DNA of 64,000 nucleotides from Paenibacillus xylanivorans (GCF_001280595.1 NZ_LITU01000082.1:235295-299294), one strand, 5' to 3'; positions 1 to 9,672 are shown, counted from the stretch's first letter. Notes: generated by a model from the sequence alone, not told the origin. A program made the numbers and translations.

Positions 1-378
1 TGCCCGAAATGCAATGTGGAAAGCTTCTTCGGATAATCCGCCGATATACCCGCTACCTGTATGCTGTTGAATGGATGCAAGCTCGCTGACGGCATAATCC
101 AGTGTTTGCTTTAGCGTTTCATTGCCTGTCGCCTGATAGGTCACAGCCAGGGCAGACAGATAGTGTCCCAGGGAATGCCCGCTGATCGAGCGTGCCTCCC
201 AACCCGCGTACCGTTCCTTTTTCGCAGGTAACCCGTGGGCCTCAAAGCATGGAGCCAGAAAACGATCCATGTCCAGTGATAACAAATATCGTTCTCCAAC
301 TTCCTGTGACGTTTGAAAAACGCCATTTAACAGATTGACATGCTCAGGTCCCAGAAATCCCTTTTTGATTTCAATCAT
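1..378 (-). CDS. Glycoside hydrolase family 127 (beta-L-arabinofuranosidase-like), N-terminal part
   Basis: This is the first 126 codons of a gene that runs off the left edge. The ATG at 378 follows a GAGGAGGAGCG ribosome binding site. The visible protein opens MIEIKKGFLGPEHVN and contains GWEARSISGHSLGHYLSA, a conserved N-terminal signature of GH127 (former DUF1680), whose characterised members remove beta-L-arabinofuranose from plant arabinans and hydroxyproline-linked oligosaccharides. No signal peptide is visible, so a cytoplasmic enzyme acting on imported oligosaccharides is likely. The catalytic zinc-cysteine region would lie beyond the window, so activity cannot be judged. The gene is divergent from an AraC-type regulator at 573, a common arrangement for sugar catabolic genes and their activator. 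Confidence 0.8.
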   Translation of the reverse strand, partial: MIEIKKGFLGPEHVNLLNGVFQTSQEVGERYLLSLDMDRFLAPCFEAHGLPAKKERYAGWEARSISGHSLGHYLSALAVTYQATGNETLKQTLDYAVSELASIQQHTGSGYIGGLSEEAFHIAFRA

Positions 379-572
379 TCTGCTCGCTCCTCCTCGGTAT
401 GTAGTGGATATTTAGAAGTACTTTTATAGATGTACAAAGGGTAAAATCCGTGTTGCGATTCATGCATCCCTTGCGATCTTTCTTCATACATGCCTTGAAT
501 ATCCTCATATTATCAAATAAAATACAACTACATCAGACTCATAATCCAAGAAAAGGTGGAGAAATCCGTCCT

Positions 573-1340
573 ATGCACAAGCGATTGGAATATTACCTGT
601 GCGGCAAGTTCATATCCGAAGGCAACTGGAGCCACATGAAGCGCAGCATGCCTGTTCACGAGGTCATTTTGATGCTGGAAGGCGAGATGTACATTGCGGA
701 AGAGGAAGAGCAATACGTGATTCGTGCAAATGATCTGCTATTTCTGAGGGCTGGACGCACCCATTATGGCTATCAGGTCAGCGATGCTCCCGTCAGTTTT
801 TACTGGGTTCATTATGATTCAATTGAGGAAGAGTTCGACCAGTATCCCACCCATGCGACAATTCAGGTACCATCCACGGCTAATCAGCTGTTCAAGCAGC
901 TGCTGCATAGTTCATCGTTCTCACCGGAAGAAGCAGACGCGGCATTGCTGCTGCTGCTCAAAGAACTGGAACGCAATACACAGGCGGGTTATCGACCGCA
1001 CAATGCGATCGTTGACCACATCTGCAAATGGGTGGATATCCATCTCCATACCGACATTACGGTTGGCAAGATTGCCAAGACCTTTAATTTTAACAAGGAC
1101 TATATCTCCAAAATGGTGAAACGCGAGAAAGGCATCGGCCTCAAAACCTATATCCTCACAGAACGGATTCGTCGGGCCAAGCAGATGCTGCTCAATACCA
1201 ATGCCAGTGTAAAAGAAATTGCAGGACAATGCGGTTTTTCCGATTACAAACTATTCCTGCGCATGTTCAAACAATACGAAGGCAATACACCTACCGAATA
1301 TCGCAATAATTTGTATTCCACACAGCTCAATCGCCTATAA
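573..1340 (+). CDS. AraC-family transcriptional regulator with N-terminal cupin
   Basis: This is a 255-residue DNA-binding regulator. I chose the ATG at 573 because AAAAGGTGGA lies about 12 bases upstream. The open frame extends 41 codons further (to 450), but that extension has no ribosome binding site and is unlike the family. Residues 1-130 form the cupin-like sensing half (HEVILMLEGEMYIAEEE, then a segment around RAGRTHYGY). The last 100 residues hold the paired helix-turn-helix of AraC/XylS proteins (IAKTFNFNKDYISKMVKREKG and IAGQCGFSDYKLFLRMFKQY). It faces the GH127 gene, so it probably responds to an arabinose-containing oligosaccharide and activates that gene. The ligand is inferred only from context. 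Confidence 0.85.
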   Translation: MHKRLEYYLCGKFISEGNWSHMKRSMPVHEVILMLEGEMYIAEEEEQYVIRANDLLFLRAGRTHYGYQVSDAPVSFYWVHYDSIEEEFDQYPTHATIQVPSTANQLFKQLLHSSSFSPEEADAALLLLLKELERNTQAGYRPHNAIVDHICKWVDIHLHTDITVGKIAKTFNFNKDYISKMVKREKGIGLKTYILTERIRRAKQMLLNTNASVKEIAGQCGFSDYKLFLRMFKQYEGNTPTEYRNNLYSTQLNRL

Positions 1341-1506
1341 TGAAGCTTAACCGTGCGAACCTTGAATATGCTTGTGCGGATATACCAACTCATAGAAATT
1401 CATGAGTCATATATAGAAAATTTGAATTAATCCAGTACCATTAGGTGTGATACAATTCAAGTCAACTATATCTCTTATTAAACCAAGATCAGAAGGAGAA
1501 CTTGAG

Positions 1507-2016
1507 ATGACAACCGCAGTAACGATTCATCCCGCTACAGAAGCAGACCATGAAGAAATTGTAGATATTCTCATTGAAAGTTACTCCGAGTATCGGGACA
1601 CGTTCCAACCACAGGAACAATGGGAAAATTATTTGAAGGATATTCGGGAATCGCCGACTAATCCTTACATCAAGCAATTATGGATTGCCAAAATAGATAA
1701 TCAGATTGTTGGAACGGTCCAATTGTTTGAGACCGCGCATAAGGCCTATCCGACCTTCGAGCTGTCTATTGATTATCCGTTTATTCGGCTGTTGGGCGTT
1801 GATCCGAAGTGGAGAGGTCACGGTATTGCCAGAGAACTGCTTCAACAATGTGTTGAATCTGCCAAAGATATGGGCAAAAATACGGTGTATTTATATACAG
1901 GCGGTCAAATGGTTAATGCAATCAGACTATACGAACGTTTCGGTTTTGTAGAAGACCCGGAATTTAGTTCCGAAAGTAGTGGAGGCAAAGCGATCTGTTA
2001 CCGTTATGATTCATAA
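1507..2016 (+). CDS. GNAT-family N-acetyltransferase
   Basis: This is a 169-residue protein of the Gcn5-related acetyltransferase fold. The ATG at 1507 is preceded by AGAAGGAG with 8-base spacing, so the 20-codon upstream extension of the frame is rejected. The acetyl-CoA-binding motif A appears as LGVDPKWRGHGIARELL, and the C-terminal YLYTGGQMVNAIRLYERFGF segment is the typical motif B region. The acceptor substrate cannot be read from sequence. It is a single-gene unit: a hairpin follows at 2056, and a 6-bp inverted repeat (ACTCAT/ATGAGT, 1388-1407) lies in its upstream region. Confidence 0.8.
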   Translation: MTTAVTIHPATEADHEEIVDILIESYSEYRDTFQPQEQWENYLKDIRESPTNPYIKQLWIAKIDNQIVGTVQLFETAHKAYPTFELSIDYPFIRLLGVDPKWRGHGIARELLQQCVESAKDMGKNTVYLYTGGQMVNAIRLYERFGFVEDPEFSSESSGGKAICYRYDS

Positions 2017-2055
2017 CTCTTGCAAACGGTAATGAGCGTGGATAGCACAAAAAGA

Positions 2056-2093
2056 GGGTGCCCATAAGTCATTAACATGACGGAGGACATCCC
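2056..2093. terminator. Bidirectional terminator, copy 1 of a dispersed hairpin
   Basis: An imperfect hairpin (GGGTGCCC... GGACATCCC) is followed by seven T on the plus strand and flanked by a T run on the minus strand, between convergent genes. A nearly identical element occurs inverted at 47312-47352. Confidence 0.7.
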
Positions 2094-2156
2094 TTTTTTT
2101 GCGTTATTCGGATCTATCGAATCGAGCGAATGCTATTCGCTTCAATGTTCACACGA

Positions 2157-3200
2157 TTAACCGCCGATTTCCACCAGAATTTTCGCATGACTCTTGTCGC
2201 TCATCAACAGTTCAAGCCCTTCCTGAACGATGTCGTCCAGCTTGATTTTTTTGGTAATCACCTGTTTCACATCCAGTGCTCCCTCAGCAATCAAAGAAAT
2301 GACTTCAGGGAAAATATGGCGGTAGGCCAGCGTCGCTGTAAGGTTCGCTTCCTTCACCAGCAAGTCGAAGAAATTCACCTGTAGCGGATTCGGAATGGCT
2401 GCGATAACAACAACCTCTCCACCTTTTTTAATTACGGCTACGGCACTGTCCATGGTTGGCTGTACACCAGCCGCTTCAAATGCGATATCAATTCCGCAAG
2501 ATTGCTGCAAAATCACTTCTGTAGCGTTAACTTGGGCACTGTTCACCGGTATGGCACCCAGCTTGGCTGCCAGATTCAGGCGCTCTTCAAACACGTCTAC
2601 CGCATAGATTTCGGAAGCTCCTGCAGCTTTGGCTGACAGGATCGTTAGCAGTCCAATCGGACCTGCGCCATACACGGCAACCTTCTGGCCCACTTTCAGC
2701 TTGCTGTGGCGAACCGCATGAAAGGCTACAGCCGTAGGCTCGACCAGTGCGCCCTCTTCGAAGGATACATTATCCGGCAGTTTGTGCACCATATACGCCT
2801 CAACCACAACGTATTCAGCAAAGCCACCATCCCCATTTAGTCCGACAAATCCGAATTGAGTACATTGGTTATAACGCCCCTGGATACAGTACTCACACTG
2901 TCCGCAGTGATACAATGGTTCAACAACAACACGATCGCCTATGCTGATACCGCTTACATCACTTCCCAGTTTACTAACGGTTCCTGCAAACTCATGACCG
3001 AGTGTCAGCGGCGCTTGCTGTCCTGAAAGCGGGTGGTTCTGCCCTTCCTGAATGCCTACGCCATGATGGTAAGCGTGCAAGTCACTGCCACAGATTCCTG
3101 CGTACTCGACTTTGATTTTAACCTGTCCCGATTGCGCTACCGGTATTTCCCGTTCTTCGACCCGAACATCTTTTTTGGCGTACCAGACTGCTGCTTTCAT
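2157..3200 (-). CDS. Zinc-dependent 2,3-butanediol-type alcohol dehydrogenase
   Basis: This is a 347-residue medium-chain dehydrogenase resembling Bacillus (R,R)-butanediol dehydrogenase and sorbitol/threonine dehydrogenases. The catalytic zinc ligands are visible as C37 (AGICGSD), H69-E70 (LGHEFAG) and E154. The structural zinc is held by C99, C102, C105 and C113. The dinucleotide-binding loop GAGPIG is at 178-183. The C-terminal stretch ITKKIKLDDIVQEG matches butanediol dehydrogenases well. The ATG at 3200 has an AAAGGGGATG ribosome binding site. It is divergent from a LysR regulator at 3344, which probably controls it. Acetoin/butanediol interconversion is the best guess; a polyol substrate is the alternative. 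Confidence 0.8.
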   Translation of the reverse strand: MKAAVWYAKKDVRVEEREIPVAQSGQVKIKVEYAGICGSDLHAYHHGVGIQEGQNHPLSGQQAPLTLGHEFAGTVSKLGSDVSGISIGDRVVVEPLYHCGQCEYCIQGRYNQCTQFGFVGLNGDGGFAEYVVVEAYMVHKLPDNVSFEEGALVEPTAVAFHAVRHSKLKVGQKVAVYGAGPIGLLTILSAKAAGASEIYAVDVFEERLNLAAKLGAIPVNSAQVNATEVILQQSCGIDIAFEAAGVQPTMDSAVAVIKKGGEVVVIAAIPNPLQVNFFDLLVKEANLTATLAYRHIFPEVISLIAEGALDVKQVITKKIKLDDIVQEGLELLMSDKSHAKILVEIGG

Positions 3201-3295
3201 GAGCTACATCCCCTTTGATTTATGCTATCCATATCTGCAATTCAATTACTGTCTATTAATTATATCGCTGTTCACGTATTATTCATATTTATAGA

Positions 3296-3324
3296 TACTA
3301 ATGTTAATATTACTTGTACTAATG
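3296..3324 (+). promoter_or_regulatory. Direct repeat TACTAATG x2, candidate LysR binding site
   Basis: Two exact copies of TACTAATG start 21 bases apart (3296-3303 and 3317-3324), about two helical turns, immediately upstream of the LysR gene and in the divergent region shared with the dehydrogenase. The spacing suits protein contacts on one DNA face. Autoregulation is inferred. Confidence 0.45.
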
Positions 3325-3343
3325 CTAAAACGGAGATGAACCC

Positions 3344-4249
3344 ATGAATCTGGAACAGCTTGAATATGTCGTTGAAATTGCCAAAACCCAATCGTTCTCG
3401 GCTGCCTCAGAGCACCTGCATGTCACTCAGTCGGCAATCAGTCAATCCGTCCATCGTCTGGAAAATGAACTGGGCATGATCCTGTTTGAGCGCTCGCGAC
3501 AGGGGACATTCCCCACTACTGAAGGTAAACAGTTTATTGCCAAGGCACTCGATATTTTGCAGCGAATTGATGAATTGAAATCACTGAATGCCGAGACATC
3601 CTCTTTAACCGGAGACCTGCATGTTGCCACCTTTCCAAGTGTGATGCCTTACCTTGTGCAAACAGCAGCAGATATGAAACGCGAGCATCCCCAATTGAAT
3701 ATTGCCATTGAAGAGAAAGGTTCCATGGAAATTATCGAGGATATTCGAAACAACAAGACCCATTTGGGCTTCATCGCCATCTACGCCAAACAATTGCGGG
3801 AATTCGACGGACTGCATTTCAGTCCGATGTATTCAGGTAAGCTCGTGGTCTGCACCCATCACCAATCCGAACTCGCCAAGCTTAGCCGTGTTACTCCCGA
3901 ACAATTAAAAGAACATAAACTTGCTCTGTACCGTGATGGATTTATTGAAGATTTCCTTCAGGAATTCACGTATGATTATGGCCCTCTGTCCATCCTGTTC
4001 AAAACCAACAACTCGGAAGCGATCAGCACCGTCCTGAGAAACAATATCGCTGCCACCATTGGTCATGACTTCTCCTTCCACCAACATCCGCTATGGAAAG
4101 AAGGCATTGCAAAAATGGTAGAGATCGCCTCGATCGACCAGCCAAAAATGCAAATCGGCTTTGTACAGACCGAATCCAAGGAGGTTGCTGTAGCCGCGGA
4201 ACGCTTTGCCCAACGCTTCAGACAGGCAATTGAGCTGGATCAATTATGA
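3344..4249 (+). CDS. LysR-family transcriptional regulator
   Basis: This 301-residue protein begins with the LysR winged helix-turn-helix (MNLEQLEYVVEIAKTQSF, then HVTQSAISQSVHRLENELG) and continues into the periplasmic-binding-protein-like effector domain from about residue 90. The ATG is preceded by ACGGAGATG. It is divergent from the butanediol-type dehydrogenase with a 143-bp shared intergenic region containing a 21-bp-spaced direct repeat. LysR proteins of this layout usually control the divergent gene and themselves; the co-inducer is unknown. Confidence 0.88.
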   Translation: MNLEQLEYVVEIAKTQSFSAASEHLHVTQSAISQSVHRLENELGMILFERSRQGTFPTTEGKQFIAKALDILQRIDELKSLNAETSSLTGDLHVATFPSVMPYLVQTAADMKREHPQLNIAIEEKGSMEIIEDIRNNKTHLGFIAIYAKQLREFDGLHFSPMYSGKLVVCTHHQSELAKLSRVTPEQLKEHKLALYRDGFIEDFLQEFTYDYGPLSILFKTNNSEAISTVLRNNIAATIGHDFSFHQHPLWKEGIAKMVEIASIDQPKMQIGFVQTESKEVAVAAERFAQRFRQAIELDQL

Positions 4250-4284
4250 TGGCAGAGTTTGAGGCATAATTGGGGGTGTAAAAA

Positions 4285-4312
4285 AACACTCCGGTGCTTG
4301 CACCAGAGTGTT
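4285..4312 (-). terminator. Rho-independent terminator of the chemoreceptor gene
   Basis: The hairpin arms AACACTC and GAGTGTT with inner GGTGC/GCACC pairing are followed on the minus strand by a T run. It lies between the convergent LysR and chemoreceptor genes. Confidence 0.8.
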
Positions 4313-4343
4313 CCACATATGATATGGGTTCAGCTTGATTCCC

Positions 4344-6098
4344 TTATACCTTTACTTTTCTTACAGCTTCGCTCAACTCAATCGTTTGCTGCCTCAGCAG
4401 GGTAGACGTCTGTGCGACCTTCTGGAACATGCTCGACTGTTCCCCTGTCAAACGATAAATGTCATCTGAATGATCTGAAACGCCCGATGAAATTTGCGAG
4501 ATCGTATTGACCGACGCTGCTGCTTCCTCGGAGCCTGCCGATATCTCTTCCGCTGCAGTGGAAACCTCCTGGATACGATGTGTCACCACACGAAACGCAT
4601 CGACCATATGCGTGAAAGCAATTTCTGCTTCTGCTGTGCTCGTCACCCCCTGGCCGATCTCATGCGAGGTAACATCCATCTGTGATCCGATGTGCTGGGA
4701 TTCCTGCTGAATACCGAGTAGCAAATCCGATATCGTCTGCACAGATGTGCTTGAAGCCTCCGCCAACTTTCGTACTTCATCCGCTACAACGGCAAATCCC
4801 TTTCCATGCTCTCCTGCATGAGCGGCTTCAATTGAAGCATTCAGCGCCAGAAGCTTGGTCTGACTCGCAAAATCCCTCACCGTATGTAACGCACCGCCGA
4901 TTTGCTGTGAGAAGTTGTTAAGCACTTGGATCATGGCTACAACTTCAGCCGATACAGTGGAAATGCTCTCCATCTGTTTCTTCATTTGCGTCATGCTCTG
5001 CTTACCCGATTGTGCCGTAGCAAGCGCACTTGTCGCAGCGTCGGACACAGCTGTAGAAGACTCTGAAATATCGGTAATGCCTTTAGCGATTTCTTCCATC
5101 GCATTTGCACTGTCACCAGCACCCTGCTTCTGGATGTGTGCCCCCTGTCTGATCTGCTGTACGGACTGGTCAACGCTCTTATTCATCACTAGCATATCTT
5201 CTGCATCACGACTGAATTCTTCCGTTGATTTGGCGAGAATATCAGTGGTAACCGAGACACCCGCGACCATATCGCCGATCATCTTATTTAAGTCCCCGGA
5301 CATATGGATCATCGCCTTGAATGTGCTGCCAATCTCATCCTCACTCTTCAGTCGATACGCTGTCAGAATCCGGTTGGCTTCCGCTAGCTCACCTTGCGCC
5401 ATTTGTTCGACGCTTGCCTTCAACGGTTTCAGCGGTCGCAGTCCTCTTACGATGAACCACAATACAACCGCTATCCCTGCAAGCGTAATGAATAACAACA
5501 GGGCATACAGCGGAATGCTGGATTTCATAATATCTGACTCAATACTTCCAATGACTGACACAGCCGTATCAATTCCAATCACACCTGTCAAAGCTCCGTT
5601 GCTGTCCAAAATCGGAGCATAAGAGGAAATGTATTCGCCATACTCCTCATTATGAATGATGGGAGAACTGGCTGTTTTCCCTTGCAGGAGCTTTTGGACT
5701 GCATCGCCTGGGATATCCGTCACTTCATTGATTGGCGATGCTTTATCCGCATCTTTCATGCCGTCCACCATAATGAGAGGCGTGCCTGTATCATCTATCT
5801 TCACAAAATACACATACATCGCACCGATGCTTACGCGAAAGTCATCCAGTTCATCACGAATCTTCAAGAACACGTCATTTTCCTTGGGATCTTTGGCAAA
5901 TTCCACATACGGCCCTGCATCCAGCTGTTTCACATAACTCTCGGCAATTTGAATATTGTAACTCGATATGGCCTCCTGCGCGGCTAGCTTCATATTCGCC
6001 AGCTGAAGCAGCATGCTTCCCGCAGATATAATCACAATGACCAATGTAACAATGGCAACAATGCGAACAACCAAACGTTTCTTGAAAAAACCGACCAT
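4344..6098 (-). CDS. Methyl-accepting chemotaxis protein
   Basis: This is a 584-residue transmembrane chemoreceptor. I chose the ATG at 6098, which has GAGGAAGAGGATC upstream; the 52-codon longer frame has no comparable signal. TM1 is at about 10-32, an extracytoplasmic Cache-like sensor spans roughly 35-193 ([20 protein letters not shown]), TM2 is at about 196-218, followed by HAMP and a long helical signalling domain. The CheA/CheW-binding hairpin tip is visible ([30 protein letters not shown]). The C-terminus has no obvious CheR pentapeptide. The ligand is unknown; the single Cache pocket suggests a small molecule. It stands alone and ends at a strong terminator. Confidence 0.92.
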   Translation of the reverse strand: MVGFFKKRLVVRIVAIVTLVIVIISAGSMLLQLANMKLAAQEAISSYNIQIAESYVKQLDAGPYVEFAKDPKENDVFLKIRDELDDFRVSIGAMYVYFVKIDDTGTPLIMVDGMKDADKASPINEVTDIPGDAVQKLLQGKTASSPIIHNEEYGEYISSYAPILDSNGALTGVIGIDTAVSVIGSIESDIMKSSIPLYALLLFITLAGIAVVLWFIVRGLRPLKPLKASVEQMAQGELAEANRILTAYRLKSEDEIGSTFKAMIHMSGDLNKMIGDMVAGVSVTTDILAKSTEEFSRDAEDMLVMNKSVDQSVQQIRQGAHIQKQGAGDSANAMEEIAKGITDISESSTAVSDAATSALATAQSGKQSMTQMKKQMESISTVSAEVVAMIQVLNNFSQQIGGALHTVRDFASQTKLLALNASIEAAHAGEHGKGFAVVADEVRKLAEASSTSVQTISDLLLGIQQESQHIGSQMDVTSHEIGQGVTSTAEAEIAFTHMVDAFRVVTHRIQEVSTAAEEISAGSEEAAASVNTISQISSGVSDHSDDIYRLTGEQSSMFQKVAQTSTLLRQQTIELSEAVRKVKV

Positions 6099-6250
6099 AC
6101 GAGATCCTCTTCCTCTCGCGCCTGCATGTAAGCCTTTTCGACTACCCTGTACCCAAAGGAAACATGCTTGAAGCACTATGTAATGTGAAAATAGTATATG
6201 AAGTTGTCGAATTAGGCAAGAAAATATTGGATGAAAATGACGATAAAAAA

Positions 6251-6276
6251 ACACCCCGGCGAGAACGCCGAGATGT
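6251..6276 (-). terminator. Terminator downstream of the interrupted permease gene
   Basis: The 10-bp hairpin ACATCTCGGC/GCCGGGGTGT, with two G-U pairs and a GTTCTC loop, is followed by six or more T on the minus strand. It sits 40 bases beyond the TAA at 6317, the end of the full-length permease frame, which suggests that the reading frame was once intact to 6317. Confidence 0.8.
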
Positions 6277-6316
6277 CATTTCAGCCCATGGGTGAGGTAT
6301 ACCATGTTTATACAAC

Positions 6317-7672
6317 TTAACTTTTAACCTGTCCATTCGTTTTCCTGAATCGGATCAGGGACCAGATAATCAGCACAGCGAGTACAGATAAACAGATGCT
6401 GATGCTGAAACGGTTGCTTTCATCAAATACGAACATGACTGCAATGACACCGAGACACAGCACAGCAGCTCCAGTGACATAAGGAAAACCCCAGACCTAA
6501 AATGAAGGTTGTACCGGATATCTCTTGCGCAGCTTCAGCTGTGAGGTGGCAATACAGATCCACACGAGCATCACGACAAACCCCGGGACCGCCAGTAACA
6601 CGCTGAAGAGCTGATCTTGTGCGAACAGCCCCAGCATGGAGCCACCAAGCAGAATTACAACACATACCAGCAGTGTATTTACCGGACTGCCGTTGCGATT
6701 CGTTTGAGATAATGCCTTGGGAGCTTCACCACCCACCGCCATGGAGTGCATCATACGGGATGCACCGTAAATGCCCGAATTCGCAGCAGACAAAACGGCG
6801 GTCACCAAAATAAAGTTCATAATATGTGCTGCACCCGGCAGCCCCGTGGAAGCCAGTACCTGCACGAAGGGACTGCTCTCTGGCCCCAGCTCATTCCACG
6901 GAATAAGCCCACAGATGATGAGAATAGGCAGCGTGAAGAACAAAATAATTCTCAGCATGAAGTTCCCCACAATTTTAGGCATCACCTTGTCCGCATTTTC
7001 TGTCTCCGTTAAGGTTAAGCCAATAAGCTCAGATCCTCCATACGAGAACATGACGACCAATAGTGCCGAAAAGATCGATGACCATCCATTAGGGAAGAAA
7101 CCGCCTGCTTGCGTGTAATTTTGTAGATAAGGCGTGTTGTCACTTGGAATGATCCCGAAGATCAGACCAGCCCCGAGGAAAATAAAAATAATAATCATGG
7201 CGATTTTAATGCCTGCCAGCCAAAATTCAAATTCCCCAAAAACGCCTACACTCAGCAGATTAATCAGTATAATAAACACCGCACACGCCAAACTAAGCAT
7301 CCACAGCGGCACTTCCGTGAACCAGTACTGCAAAAAGCTCCCTGCGGCAATCACCTCAATTACACATACCGATAACCAGAGGAAACAGTACATCCATCCC
7401 ATAATAAAGGAGACTCTGCTACCAAATGCTTCCTGCACAAAGTCTTTCATATTTTTGTTCTTGTACACTGTAGCCATCTCCGCCATCGCAGCCATCACAA
7501 CCAGCAGCAATAATCCTGCAAAGATGTACGTCACAATGACTCCTGGACCTGCGAGTCCAATCGTTTCGGCACTTCCTTTGAAAATTCCGGTTCCAATGAC
7601 ACCGCCCATAGCCATAAAGCTAATATGTCTTGGTTTAAGTTTCTTCTGCAATGTTCCTTCTGTCTGAGCCAA
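6317..7672 (-). pseudogene. APC-family amino-acid permease split by an in-frame TAG
   Basis: The frame encodes a permease of the amino acid-polyamine-organocation family, similar to AnsP/GabP/YbxG-type transporters: MGGVIGTGIFKGSAETIG is the first-helix glycine-rich motif, and about ten hydrophobic segments follow. Translation stops at a TAG (6497-6499) after 391 codons, straight after RKRYPVQPSF. The same frame continues without any shift for 59 more codons (VWGFPYVTGAAVLCLG and a further membrane segment) to a TAA at 6317-6319. The missing codon sits where relatives usually have Lys, Arg or Gln before VWGFPY, so a single substitution of AAG or CAG is the simplest cause. I take the TTG at 7672 as start because GGAGG lies 7 bases upstream; the 28-codon extension lacks one. 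The protein may be non-functional, truncated by two helices, or rescued by readthrough. Confidence 0.8.
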
Positions 7673-7955
7673 ATCAAATCCTCCTGATGTAAAAAACGTC
7701 TGCAATCCTGTTTCATGTTTATATAAACATAATGTCCAGTATACCCTATTGTGCATGCCTCAGCCCAGCAGTTCCGTACGGCCAATTCATCCCAAGCCTA
7801 TGCTGACATGACGTATGTTTTATACCCCACAATGATACGAGCCAATCGGTATGTATCTTAAACTATTCATTAAATATATTCTACTCTTCTTGCGCTCTCC
7901 AATATGTATGATTTGTTGCAGTCCACCACTTCGCAAAACAATCGTTACACGCAAA

Positions 7956-7990
7956 AAACCAGCGGTCTGTATACAACAGAATGCTGGTTT
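7956..7990 (-). terminator. Terminator of the 8029-8484 acetyltransferase gene
   Basis: The arms AAACCAGC and GCTGGTTT enclose a second TCTGT/ACAGA pairing, and on the minus strand six T follow. It is the only clear element in the 356-base gene-free stretch 7673-8028, which otherwise holds the permease promoter region. Confidence 0.75.
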
Positions 7991-8028
7991 TCTGTATTCC
8001 TGCTATGCTTTTCTGCTTATCATTCCAT

Positions 8029-8484
8029 TTATAATTCCTTCGTCATAAAAGCGCTGTTCGGGTCCAAACTATACTCAGCAAATGGCTCACAGTAAACAAA
8101 TCCAAAGTCCTCATACAGCTTCCGTGCCGGGATAAACGAATCCATCGAACCCGTCTCCAGACTGATTCGTTTATAGCCCCGATTCTTGGCAACCTCGATA
8201 ATATGGGCAAGAATTTGTCTCGCCACGCCTTTTCTCAGGTGAGTCGATGCTGTACGCATAGATTTCAATTCTGCATGCTCCAAGTTCAATTCTTTCATGG
8301 CACCGCAGCCCAGTAGCTCCTCCGCTTCCCATGCGCACCAGAATGTAATCTCCGGTTTCTTCAATCCATCCAGATCCAGGGCGTGAATACTTTCCGGCGG
8401 CGAATCTGCAGCCATCCCCTGCAAATGTTCTGCAATCAATCCAATGACTTGATGACCGCTCAAATCATCTACTTTGATCTCCAT
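8029..8484 (-). CDS. GNAT-family N-acetyltransferase
   Basis: This is a 151-residue acetyltransferase. The ATG at 8484 is chosen because GGCAGGAG sits just upstream; a TTG seven codons earlier would place the ribosome binding site inside the gene. The acetyl-CoA motif is visible as STHLRKGVARQILAHI, followed by ISLETGSMDSFIPARKLYEDFGF, a pattern shared with small YhhY/PhnO-like amino-group acetyltransferases. The protein seems to be a single-gene unit with its own terminator. The substrate is unknown. Confidence 0.8.
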   Translation of the reverse strand: MEIKVDDLSGHQVIGLIAEHLQGMAADSPPESIHALDLDGLKKPEITFWCAWEAEELLGCGAMKELNLEHAELKSMRTASTHLRKGVARQILAHIIEVAKNRGYKRISLETGSMDSFIPARKLYEDFGFVYCEPFAEYSLDPNSAFMTKEL

Positions 8485-8739
8485 ATCTACCACTCCTGCC
8501 GACAATTTTGATGTGTGTGTATCACTGAATACATGTCTATTGTTTATATAGTACTACCATGACAGGTTTTCTGACAACAGGTTCGAAGACACGAATAAAA
8601 TGTCTATTGTGATACCCTTAAATTTCCATTATAGTGAGGCTATCTGATCACAAAAGGAGCGAAGAATATTGCGTAGCAGCTATGTAGTTCATTGTCGTAT
8701 TGAGGTGAAGCGAACTTAATTTATTCAAAGGAGACCATC

Positions 8740-9315
8740 ATGACACTAACAACTGAAAATCTGTTTTATAGCAAACGGTTGAAAATGACTCCACCCCATG
8801 CAGAAGATGTACAGACCATGCTGCAATGGAACGAAGATCCCGAATATTTGCGAAATGTGGATACGGATATTGCCATTCCTTATTCGGAAAAACAGCTTGA
8901 AGATGAGGGCGAAACAAAGGACAAGGAAGTTTACTTCCGGCTTCGAACGCTTGAAGATGAACAACTGATCGGATTCGTTGTCATTCACAGCATTGAATGG
9001 AACAACCGCTGCGGACAGCTTGCCATTGGCATCGGACTCGCAGAGCATCGCAACAAGGGGTATGGAACGGAAGCGTTGAATCTCATTTTGCGATATGCCT
9101 TCCATGAATTGAATCTGGATCGGGTAGGTCTGGATGTCATCGCCTATAATGCAAAGGGCATCCGTGCCTATGAGAAGGTCGGCTTTCAGCTGGAAGGTCG
9201 CGCCAGATCAGCCGTATATCGTGATGGCAAGCGCTACGATCGCTTATTGATGGGAATTCTAAGATCGGAATGGGAAGCACACAATCAGATCATTGTGGAG
9301 GGTGGACAAGCATGA
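8740..9315 (+). CDS. RimJ/RimL-type GNAT acetyltransferase
   Basis: This is a 191-residue protein of the RimJ/RimL branch of GNAT enzymes, which acetylate ribosomal-protein N-termini, polyamines (SpeG) or other amines. The branch signature is GIGLAEHRNKGYGTEALNL, followed by DRVGLDVIAYNAKGIRAYEKVGF. The ATG at 8740 follows AAAGGAGACC. It overlaps the next gene by 4 bases (ATGA), so the two are translationally coupled. The specific substrate cannot be inferred. Confidence 0.85.
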   Translation: MTLTTENLFYSKRLKMTPPHAEDVQTMLQWNEDPEYLRNVDTDIAIPYSEKQLEDEGETKDKEVYFRLRTLEDEQLIGFVVIHSIEWNNRCGQLAIGIGLAEHRNKGYGTEALNLILRYAFHELNLDRVGLDVIAYNAKGIRAYEKVGFQLEGRARSAVYRDGKRYDRLLMGILRSEWEAHNQIIVEGGQA

Positions 9316-9659
9316 ATATGAATGCAGAAGTCACTGAATTTATCGAACAGATCACGGTTCCCTGGCAAGTCCAGGTTGCAAGTAAACTGCGGGAGTTGGT
9401 ACATGAGTCCATCCCTGAAGTACAGGAACGGGTGCAATACAAGAAACCTCATTTTCTGAAAAACGGTAAATATGCAGCGGTCATCTCCCCGTCCAAATCG
9501 GCAGTATCCTTCACGATCTTCAATGCAACCGGGCTTGAGCTGCCAGATGGGATATTTGAAGGTCCAGCGGAGCGCAAAACAATCAAGATCAAGGAAAAAG
9601 ATACGCCCGATTATGAATGGCTGGCTGGCCTTCTGACACAGGCATCGGCAGAACTGTAA
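9312..9659 (+). CDS. DUF1801-type (YdhG-like) small protein
   Basis: This 115-residue protein starts at the ATG overlapping the stop of the upstream acetyltransferase, with GGAGGGTGG as ribosome binding site. The N-terminal helix pair and the VQERVQYKKPHFLKNGKYAAVISPSK region resemble the DUF1801/YdhG fold, a small alpha-beta domain distantly related to frataxin-like proteins and without a settled biochemical role. Coupling to the RimJ-like gene suggests a common condition of expression. Two hairpins end the unit at 9673-9749. Confidence 0.7.
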   Translation: MNMNAEVTEFIEQITVPWQVQVASKLRELVHESIPEVQERVQYKKPHFLKNGKYAAVISPSKSAVSFTIFNATGLELPDGIFEGPAERKTIKIKEKDTPDYEWLAGLLTQASAEL

Positions 9660-9672
9660 GCGTTAAAGAACA

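Noticed and set aside
4915-5622. Plus-strand 235-codon frame antisense to the chemoreceptor
   Set aside because: It mirrors the helical coding sequence of the chemoreceptor, has Ser/Ile-rich low-complexity composition and no ribosome binding site.
6423-6665. Separate small reading frame overlapping the permease C-terminus
   Set aside because: It is in another frame; the permease frame itself is open through the region after the TAG, with the expected family sequence, so this is a shadow.
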